From the NCBI GenBank assembly GCA_018398765.1, contig JAHBMJ010002200.1, positions 1 through 15,000 of the forward strand: a DNA stretch of 15,000 bases, written 5' to 3'. The stretch's first letter is position 1, and the number at the start of each line of letters is the position of its first letter. The stretch is from Chromera velia (taxonomy: Eukaryota; Sar; Chromeraceae). The translations under genes were made by a program, and so were the position numbers. The notes under the pieces are model-generated. The model saw only the letters and a list, made by a program, of their open reading frames with translations, made no database searches and had not been told where the DNA came from. Below are positions 9,321 to 15,000 of the stretch, piece by piece.

Positions 9321-10162
9321 CCTCACCCTCCTTTAGGGACAATAGTGCTCCGCCAAGAGACAGAGAGACGGAGAGGGGAGGAGAGGCACCATAATTGCCC
9401 ACACGGAGACGCACAGAGGCTGCGGCGATCTCCTCCTGAAGTCCGTCATTTGCATTCCCTTGCACCTGCAGGCATCACAACGGTCCAAGCGAAAAGGATA
9501 CGGTGCATCGGGAAAAAAACCGGTCGTTTCTTTTCGTCTGAAGAGTCAATGCCACTGAAAGAGGATCGGAAGCTCACAGGCAGACTGCATGGGCGTCTGT
9601 CATGTTCATGGATTTCTGTTCCGCTGAAGTGCACATTGAAACAGTTAGAGTCGAAGCCCGGAAGGGCACGCAAAAGTTTTCATTTGCGTCCACGTGCATG
9701 CACGCTAACCTGCAACAGGGCGAGGCAACAGCTCTCAGAGCACAGCAGATGTTTTCCGTCTTCGTTTACAAGGGCGTCTTGGAGTTGCTCTCGCACCTCC
9801 TCTGAATCGGCAGGGGAAAGGGGGGAGGAGGGGGACGAGAGGGATTTCTCCACAAGCGGAGCGCCTACAAAACGGGTGCCTCTTCTCTTCCTTGTGACTC
9901 CTCTCCCCGGGAGAGGCTTCTCGCGCTGAAGACTCTTCTCCTGGCCCCCAGCTGTCCCGTGGAGTCCCCTTACCACAAAAACGATGAGCAGAACAACACA
10001 CAGAGCCAGAGCAACACCCAACAGAATAGAGAGAACCTTGGTGAAGGGAGAAAGGCGCCTCCAGAATGTCCGGAGCTTCCCTTCCGATTCCTCTTCTTCA
10101 CCTGCAGCATGTTCTGCATTAGTTCGAGTGAGTGGTACTACACGCTGCTCGACTTCGGACAT
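9321..10162 (-). CDS. Probable type II membrane protein, first two exons
   Basis: Exon 1, 10162-9710, starts at an ATG (MSEVEQR) and encodes 151 residues: an acidic, Lys/Arg-punctuated cytosolic-type tail of about 42 residues (EEEES near 22-26), one strong hydrophobic helix at about 43-65 (SILLGVALALCVVLLIVFVV), then a basic linker RKRRG at about 91-95 and a Ser/Pro stretch. With the short tail first and the bulk after the helix, a type II (N-in) topology is likely. Exon 1 ends CAG before GTTAGC at 9709, phase 0. A candidate exon 2 begins at 9465 after a TGCAG acceptor, in the same phase, and may end at 9327 or 9321 before GTGAGG/GTGAGT. Its QGNANDG and IAAA stretch weakly recalls the amino-terminal part of gamma-glutamyltransferases, which are also type II membrane proteins, but no catalytic Thr motif was found. 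Later exons (perhaps 9190-8980, 8744-8575) are unresolved. The opposite-strand frame across 9081-9929 begins at TTG and is Arg/Ser-rich, so I prefer the minus strand. Confidence 0.45.
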
Positions 10163-10203
10163 CTGTGGCCAAATATGGTGCACGTGTTGCTTGCGCTTCT
10201 ACA

Positions 10204-10224
10204 TGCATGCAATTTTTGCATGCA
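10204..10224. promoter_or_regulatory. Inverted TGCATGCA pair
   Basis: Two TGCATGCA octamers, extended to a 9-base perfect inverted repeat, are separated by three T. The element lies about 40 bases upstream of the ATG of the minus-strand membrane-protein gene at 10162, close enough to act in its promoter or 5' untranslated region. Confidence 0.5.
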
Positions 10225-10652
10225 ACAGGTGCTGTTGACTACTTGCGTGCGTGTGATCAGTATGGCAGCTGCAGGATCACTTGATAGGACAGCATACAGC
10301 CAAGATTGCGTTCTGTCTACAGCGACCAAACTCTTGTACACGCGGCCCTTTTCCCGCAGCGCGTTTTTAGATATATAAGAGTGAGTTGCTTTCCTGCACT
10401 TCATGTGTCTATGCCCTGCCGGCCGAACGGCACATGCATGAAGTCCATCAAGTCTTCACAGACATGCAGGCCAACAAAGTCACATGCAGCTGCACATGTA
10501 TAGGAAAGCAGAGTGCATGGCTTGATCGACTGGAGAAATGTTTCAGGCATTGCAGCCAAAACTCTTGGAATGAGGCTTACTCGAGCAACAGTCTTCTCAA
10601 GACGTATATATATACTTTCGAGAGCTGCAACGACGCAACAGTGCAACAATGT

Positions 10653-10668
10653 GCAACATGCATGTTGC
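10653..10668. promoter_or_regulatory. 16-base perfect palindrome centred on ATGCAT
   Basis: GCAACATGCATGTTGC reads the same on both strands. Four GCAAC units precede it at 10626-10657, and TATATATATACT copies flank it. It lies about 190 bases upstream of the nuclease-array gene start and about 490 from the divergent gene. Confidence 0.45.
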
Positions 10669-10858
10669 CCCCCATATATATATACTGAGCCGTTACGGCT
10701 GCTGAGTATGGTTGGGACCAAGCTTGGCGCTTCTGGAGCCTGAAACTTTTGCACTTCAGGCAGAAGGCTGCTGGAGAGGCTGGGGGGTCATGCAGTGTAT
10801 AGATTATACTTCGCAGTTTCCTAGACGCCAATCAAGGTAAAGTGGCATTGAAGTCAAG

Positions 10859-12658
10859 ATGATTCGCAATGCAAAAAAGCTCTTCAATCACGATTCACGC
10901 AGTTCTATGCGCACTACAGCGCCTCTTTTGCGTTGCCGGCTTCCCGTCTTTTCTTCCGATCAGAATTGGAACACGTCCATCAAGGGTGGACGCTGGCTGC
11001 GTAGAGGGTGTATTAAGCCGAGTTTCAATACTCGGACTCAGGCATATTACCGTCTTACGCCAAATGCTTGGAGACCCAGCCTTTCACACCAATCTGCCCC
11101 GGGAACTGTGAGAGGGGCATCGCCCAGAGTAAGAGTCTCTCCTGACAATGGTGGCGGTGGAGAGCAGCAAGATAACTCTGTCCCTTTTCTTTCCCCAGAC
11201 TTCTCCACCAACCACTCTGCCACTGCCTTTGCTGACGCGACACCTGAAGCCACAAAGGTTTACACACTGCGTCGCAGCGTCCGCGCACTTTTTCAGCAGC
11301 GGAGGGAACTTGGATCTGACCCTGCTGCTTCTGTGACTGTAGAGACCGCTGGAGATGTACGGAGGACAGGTCTGAAAAAAAACACCCCGTCCTCTACCTT
11401 TTCAGGGGGGAGGTCGTTGCTGGGAGCTGCGGCCCATGAAAGGGGTGAAAGAGACATCGTCTGTCATTATCCCCCTGTCGAATCACAAAATGTTTTGCCA
11501 CACTCCAACTCAAAGAAACAAAGAAACTTATGCCCGCATGGAAAGCGAAAAAGCATGTGCAAAGATTGTGGTGGAACGGGGCTTTGCGAACACGGACAAA
11601 GGCGGAGTCGCTGCAAAGAGTGTGGTGGGGTGGGAATTTGTGTACATGGGCGGAGACATGAACAGTGCACAGAGTGTGGAGGAAGCGCGATATGTCCGCA
11701 TGGTAGACAGAGATACCGCTGCAAAGAGTGCGGGGGCAAAGGAATTTGTGAGCACGGGCGCAGCCGCACTCACTGCAAAGAGTGCGGGGGTGCTGCAATT
11801 TGTCCACACGGACGTCAGCGCTCGCATTGCAAAGAGTGTGGAGGAAGTTCCATATGTGAACATGGTAGAAGGCGCGAGCAGTGCAAGGAGTGTGGAGGAA
11901 GTGCAATCTGTGCCCATGGGCGCATCAAGTACTACTGTTTAGACTGCGGTGGGAGCGCCATTTGTAAGCATGGCCGAAGTCGCAGTCATTGTAGAGAGTG
12001 CGGAGGGGGTGGAATTTGTGAGCATGGCCGTTCTCGCTCGGTGTGCAAAGAATGTGGGGGTGGTAGCATCTGTGAACACGGCCGTCGACGCTCTCAGTGC
12101 AGAGAGTGTGGAGGGGGCAGTTTCTGTGAACACGGTCGCCTACGCACAAGATGCAGAGACTGCGGAGGCGGCAGTATTTGTGTGCACGGGCGTATACGGA
12201 GCAGTTGTTCCGAATGTCAAAAGGACAACCCTGCTTTTGCAAAGAGGCGAGAAAGAGAAAGACTGAGGTACCAGACAGACTTTTCATACCGACTGACACA
12301 CACCGTAAGACGCTCTGTCTGGAGAATTCTCTGTGCTGTTCGCGCTGGCAGGTCTCCACCTTCCCGGAAGCGCACTCATGAATACCTAGGATGTTCTTTC
12401 GAAGACCTGAAGTCCCACCTCGAGAAAAATAATTTCCATAACAACCCTGGCATGTCATGGAAGAATTATGGGACTCTGTGGCACGTTGACCACATAGTGC
12501 CGATTATGTATCGGGGGGGTGACGGGCAGAAACCGAACACAGAAACGCAAATCGCGCGTCTTCACTTCTTGAATCTACAACCAATGTGGTCGGGGGAGAA
12601 TCTCCGCAAAGGAGACAGGTTTGTGGGTAAATCGCCACCCCTGTGCCCTCTCTCTTGA
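10859..12658 (+). CDS. Tandem C-x-H-x6-C-x2-C module array fused to an HNH endonuclease
   Basis: A 599-residue protein from one open frame. The ATG has A at -3 and an in-frame TAA lies 21 bases upstream (10838-10840). A good donor (CAAG/GTAAAGT at 10837) and acceptor-like sites ending at 10963 and 11198 exist, but joining them to an upstream ATG at 10790 breaks phase, so a single exon is the simplest model. Residues 1-35 are Arg/Lys/Ser-rich with one acidic residue, like a mitochondrial presequence; 36-222 are low-complexity and Ser/Pro/Gly-rich. Residues 224-457 are thirteen exact 18-residue modules of consensus ICEHGRxRxxCKECGGGS; all four putative metal ligands (C2, H4, C11, C14) are kept in all thirteen. 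Residues about 460-590 form an HNH (His-Me finger) nuclease domain: EYLGCSFEDLKSHLE, MSWKNYG, WHVDHIVP (H545 the likely general base), NLQPMW (N572) and ENLRKGD (N581, K584). Related HNH domains occur in phages, giant viruses and bacteria; similar Cys/His modules I recall from algae and oomycetes. The likely action is DNA cleavage guided by a nucleic-acid- or protein-binding array, in nucleus or organelle; target and role are unknown. Confidence 0.85.
   Translation: MIRNAKKLFNHDSRSSMRTTAPLLRCRLPVFSSDQNWNTSIKGGRWLRRGCIKPSFNTRTQAYYRLTPNAWRPSLSHQSAPGTVRGASPRVRVSPDNGGGGEQQDNSVPFLSPDFSTNHSATAFADATPEATKVYTLRRSVRALFQQRRELGSDPAASVTVETAGDVRRTGLKKNTPSSTFSGGRSLLGAAAHERGERDIVCHYPPVESQNVLPHSNSKKQRNLCPHGKRKSMCKDCGGTGLCEHGQRRSRCKECGGVGICVHGRRHEQCTECGGSAICPHGRQRYRCKECGGKGICEHGRSRTHCKECGGAAICPHGRQRSHCKECGGSSICEHGRRREQCKECGGSAICAHGRIKYYCLDCGGSAICKHGRSRSHCRECGGGGICEHGRSRSVCKECGGGSICEHGRRRSQCRECGGGSFCEHGRLRTRCRDCGGGSICVHGRIRSSCSECQKDNPAFAKRRERERLRYQTDFSYRLTHTVRRSVWRILCAVRAGRSPPSRKRTHEYLGCSFEDLKSHLEKNNFHNNPGMSWKNYGTLWHVDHIVPIMYRGGDGQKPNTETQIARLHFLNLQPMWSGENLRKGDRFVGKSPPLCPLS
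11528..12229 (+). repeat. Thirteen in-frame 54-base modules coding for C-x-H-x6-C-x2-C units
   Basis: The period is exactly 54 bases (18 codons) with no insertions or gaps. Residue 1 is I, L or F; 2 Cys; 4 His; 5 Gly; 6 Arg, Lys or Gln; 8 basic (R, K, H); 11 and 14 Cys; 15-16 Gly-Gly except in the last module, which ends QK. At the DNA level the modules are well diverged at third positions: the invariant Gly at position 5 uses all four GGN codons. The module is too short for a classical C2H2 finger and resembles a small zinc knuckle. Confidence 0.95.
12236..12628 (+). other. HNH endonuclease domain region
   Basis: This is the 3' part of the array gene, residues about 460-590. The first 35 residues (RRERERLRY... 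VRRSVWRIL) form a basic helical lead-in that precedes this HNH subtype. The core has the NYG-x3-WHVDHIVP hairpin and NLQPMW-x3-ENLRKGD helix. The loop between them (MYRGGDGQKPNTETQIARLHF) lacks the usual FDL segment and carries extra Gly. Catalytic and metal-binding positions appear intact, so an active enzyme is plausible. Confidence 0.8.
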
Positions 12659-13408
12659 AAAGCATCCCCAGAGTCTCACACTGGGCGGCAAAAAAGGTAG
12701 AGGTCATTCTCTTCCCTCTTCCAGAATATGCCTCTCTCAAACGGCTCACAGGCGTCGCGCAGCCCGAGTCGGAAACCCTCTGCAGTCACTCACTGTAGTT
12801 GAGCGGTCTTCTCTAGACTTTGATCTGTTTTTATCACTTAATTACAAGTATATTTAGAGTTAGACGAATCTAGCATTGATTAATTGATTGATTGATTGAT
12901 TGACAGGTAAATACATACACTCTATTACATTTTAACACGTATTCTATAAAATTTATTTATAAATTTACTTGTATGATTTTGTCTAGAATTTTGTGGAAAT
13001 TGATTTGTTAAGAATTTTTTTCCTACCACATTATACCACATTTTGTAAACACTGTATAGAAGGTAATCTTATATATCAAAATGATAAATAACAATACAGT
13101 TAACTCTCATACAATTCGTTTGACACGCTTTAAGATATTCTAGGATATTGTTAGCTAGATTGTTAGGGATACTGTTATCAAATAAATTATGAAATTAAAG
13201 TTGTTTTACATTTTATCATTCCTAGTATTTTTTATGGATACAATTGCTAACTTTCACACTAGCTTTCATACGATTTTCTTGCGCATGAGCTCATGAATAG
13301 TACTTCATATACAAAAACTTGTCATGATGAGCGCTGCGCTAAGCGCTGCATAATGTCTTGAATAGAGTTTTAATATGCGATTCAGCCATCTGAAGACAAA
13401 AAAGGGGT
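12659..13408. other. Convergent AT-rich spacer
   Basis: The two flanking genes point towards each other, so this region should carry both 3' untranslated regions and polyadenylation sites. From about 12830 it becomes very AT-rich, with stops in all frames and several AATAAA-like words. An ATTG tetramer run lies at 12883-12903. No gene is seen. Confidence 0.6.
12883..12903 (+). repeat. (ATTG)5 microsatellite
   Basis: Five ATTG units in a row follow a partial ATTGATTA unit. On the minus strand this is CAAT, the same tetramer family (AATC) seen at 8277-8484. Confidence 0.9.
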
Positions 13409-14335
13409 TCACCGTCCGCCCCCAGGCTTTGCGGAAGTACCAGAAGAGCCCATAGCCGCTGAAGCCTTCCGCCCTCCCCCTACTGCCGTAGGACCTCCTG
13501 TAGAACCCTGAGCCCCCCCCCCTTCCTTCCGATTCTGCGACCCTCTCCTCGTCCCCCGCCTTCCCCCCCCGGCGCCCGCCGACCCGTCCTTTGACGCCCC
13601 CGTCGCCCCCACCCGCTGTGATGCCTCCGCTTGAAGATACTGGACGAGAAAGTTGGAGCTTCTCCGAGCAGACGACAGGGCCTGACCCGGTGCGATACCT
13701 GCAGGTGTGCCAGAGGGCTGCTGGGGCTGAAGCTTTGCCTCTGAGACAGAGCCTCGTGAGAGCGCGGCACTCGGACCTGGACCCACCCCCGACTGCAGGG
13801 AGGGCAAAACAGGCAGGGGGGGTTCTCTGACTGAATCGCTATTGTCTGTTTCAATCGGCATTCTTCGAATCTTTCCGATGGAGTGGAAGAGACGATCGAT
13901 GCCCTCGCGTTGCTGCAGAGCTTTGGAATCTACAGCGCTGAGGTCTTTGTTGAGGTCAAAGCCGTAGAGGAACCAGGAAGGGCGGCGGCGACGTGCAAAG
14001 CTTGCCCGGGCTCCCTGAGAGCTACTCAGCGACCCCCTCGGGGATCCCTTTCCGGCAGAGGCCGCTGGCAATACGGGTACTGATCTCTGTTGGGGTTTTC
14101 TTCCCATGCGTGGAATGGAAGAGACGGTCTTCCCGAGGAGACGCGCATACTTCATCTCCAAAACGTCGTGGGTGAGGTCAGAGAATAGAGGGGGGGGGCC
14201 GTGACGAACCGTCGTGACAAACCGCTGGAAGAGAAGGGCCGTTACGATGGCGGTAAGCATCTGCGTCAACAGAAAAAGAGCAAGAGAAACCGACAATGTA
14301 CATACACCAAGAGAACGCTGGCTTTTGAAAAACAT
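13409..14335 (-). CDS. Secreted or type II membrane protein, Ser/Gly-rich, function unknown
   Basis: A 308-residue frame from the ATG at 14335, with an in-frame TGA about 36 bases upstream; C at -3 makes the start context ordinary, and an upstream exon cannot be ruled out. After a short basic lead (KSQR) residues about 10-36 are strongly hydrophobic, fitting an uncleaved signal anchor or signal peptide. Residues 50-75 (FSDLTHDVLEMKYARLLGK) and 119-160 (PSWFLYGFDLNKDL, GIDRLFHSIGKIRR) look like folded or helical segments; RRRR at 115-118 could be a processing or sorting site. From about 170 the chain is Pro/Ser/Gln-rich and from about 245 Gly/Arg/Ser/Ala-rich, with a C-rich plus strand that may exaggerate the length of real protein. 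I do not recognise a family. The pattern suits a coccidian secretory-pathway protein (inference). Confidence 0.6.
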   Translation of the reverse strand: MFFKSQRSLGVCTLSVSLALFLLTQMLTAIVTALLFQRFVTTVRHGPPPLFSDLTHDVLEMKYARLLGKTVSSIPRMGRKPQQRSVPVLPAASAGKGSPRGSLSSSQGARASFARRRRPSWFLYGFDLNKDLSAVDSKALQQREGIDRLFHSIGKIRRMPIETDNSDSVREPPLPVLPSLQSGVGPGPSAALSRGSVSEAKLQPQQPSGTPAGIAPGQALSSARRSSNFLVQYLQAEASQRVGATGASKDGSAGAGGGRRGTRRGSQNRKEGGGAQGSTGGPTAVGGGRKASAAMGSSGTSAKPGGGR

Positions 14336-15000
14336 CAGTGCGTCTGCAAAGAGCGGCTGGCGGCTTTCTCTTCAGTGCTCATCCGGTGCAAGCGCACTTT
14401 CCTTCTTTTTTTTACCCCAGTTGTCTCTTTGACCGTCTGACCATCCAAAGGCCATCCACAGACAACAAAGAAGTTTTTTCTTTCTTTTGACCTGGCCTCG
14501 ATTGAGGCCTCCAGAAGAAAAAATCTGTTGTCATGAACAACCAGTGGGCAAATACAAGAGAACGAAAAGGGATTTGTGGAACTCAGGACAGATTTTTTCG
14601 GAAGTCGTGAAGAGAGAAGACACGAAAGACAATTTAAGTGATTCAGTGTCCTCTTGACTCACTCATACACCTACTTTTTCATTCCCTCATCTAGTCAGTA
14701 AACCAGTCGCCTCGATACTCACTTGCTCAATCACTTACTCACACACTCACATTTTTGTATGGAAGCATTAGCCGTTCCTTCTCTCGCTCTCTCTGAGTCT
14801 CGATCCACCTGCAATATCCATCGCGAAGAAACAGAAATTAAGCAGAGACAGAGACCGACCAGGAAGGGAAGGAATAGAGGAACAGATCAGTCAATCGGAG
14901 CGTTCTGGAAACCAGAATGAGATCGTGACTTTGAATGTAATAACACCTCCAAACCAAACCCGGAGCATTATCCACAAACGTGAGACACAAGACAGACTTC
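14336..15000. other. Upstream region without gene; ACTC-type degenerate repeat
   Basis: This is the probable promoter side of the minus-strand gene at 14335. A loose CACTC/ACTCA tetramer repeat with many changes runs through about 14655-14752. No coding region with family features is seen; the frame at 14723-14920 has no recognisable motif. Confidence 0.5.

Larger units (their letters stand above)
10163..10858. promoter_or_regulatory. Divergent intergenic region with palindrome clusters
   Basis: This 696-base region lies between two genes that read away from each other, so it should hold both promoters. It contains an inverted repeat TGCATGCAA-TTT-TTGCATGCA at 10204-10224 and a perfect 16-base palindrome GCAACATGCATGTTGC at 10653-10668, plus further CATGCA half-sites near 10433, 10462, 10484. 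Two copies of TATATATATACT sit at 10605-10616 and 10675-10686, exactly 70 bases apart, on either side of the second palindrome. TGCATGCA-type motifs are known as coccidian promoter elements bound by AP2 factors; their use here is inferred. Confidence 0.5.

Noticed and set aside
9330-9340. TTTAGGG as a telomere-type repeat
   Set aside because: A single copy only, without tandem units.
9081-9929. 282-residue plus-strand frame
   Set aside because: It begins at TTG, is Arg/Ser/Pro-rich without motifs, and lies opposite the better minus-strand exons with a clear membrane helix.
10790-11198. Upstream exon (ATG at 10790 to donor at 10837) spliced into the array gene
   Set aside because: The donor leaves phase 2, while acceptors ending at 10963 and 11198 need phase 0 and 1; joining either would shift the frame.
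11528-12229. CRISPR array
   Set aside because: Regular 54-base units without distinct spacers, in a long coding frame in eukaryote-type DNA; no cas-like genes.
11528-12229. Classical C2H2 zinc fingers or EsV-1-7-type repeats
   Set aside because: Ligand spacing is C-x-H-x6-C-x2-C in 18 residues, which fits neither the C-x2-C-x12-H-x3-H finger nor the longer Cys/His spacing of EsV-1-7 repeats.
11394-12458. Long open frames on the minus strand and in the +2/+3 frames across the module array
   Set aside because: They are created by the 54-base period of the real gene: a phase free of stops in one module stays free in all. Their products are His/Thr/Cys-rich repeats without a domain, and the plus-strand frame alone keeps ligands and ends in a recognisable nuclease.
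1-15000. tRNA, rRNA or organelle DNA fragments
   Set aside because: I saw no cloverleaf with a TTCRANY loop and no stretch recognisable as rRNA, cytochrome b or cytochrome oxidase; a covariance and similarity search would be decisive.

Overview
The window looks like nuclear DNA of an apicomplexan, most likely a tissue-cyst-forming coccidian (Sarcocystidae: the Toxoplasma, Neospora, Besnoitia, Cystoisospora or Sarcocystis group). The grounds are base composition near 50% GC broken by AT-rich islands, genes split by GT-AG introns with long pyrimidine tracts, many tetranucleotide microsatellites, and repeated TGCATGC/TGCATGCA palindromes of the kind known from coccidian promoters (AP2-type sites). 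There are no bacterial operons, Shine-Dalgarno sites, tRNA or rRNA genes that I can see. The assignment is inference; no species marker is present.

Layout from left to right: 1-860 no gene, with a G-run tract; about 1241-1759 a doubtful small membrane-type frame; 2090-2480 an unexplained block of coding-like composition; 2580-3110 AT-rich; 3120-3427 an almost pure purine tract; 3430-4116 nothing recognised. From 5165 leftward to about 4117 (minus strand) lie four phase-compatible exons of a crotonase-family gene (enoyl-CoA hydratase/isomerase); its 3' half was not found. 5484-5960 is microsatellite; 5960-8270 holds no convincing gene; 8277-8484 is a two-tetramer repeat. A minus-strand gene starting at 10162 encodes a single-pass, probably type II membrane protein whose later exons are unclear. 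A 696-base divergent intergenic region with two TGCATGCA-centred palindromes separates it from the plus-strand gene at 10859-12658. A convergent AT-rich spacer follows, then a minus-strand gene (14335-13409) for a secreted or membrane-anchored, Ser/Gly-rich protein.

The most striking item is the 599-residue product of 10859-12658. A leader resembling an organelle presequence is followed by thirteen uninterrupted 18-residue modules, each with an invariant C-x-H-x6-C-x2-C pattern, joined directly to a C-terminal HNH endonuclease domain with the expected active-site residues. Variation is concentrated at a few positions between the metal ligands, while invariant residues use many synonymous codons. 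This is the architecture expected of a modular nucleic-acid-binding array that delivers a nuclease; the role is inferred, not shown. The other genes give no sign of working with it in one pathway.
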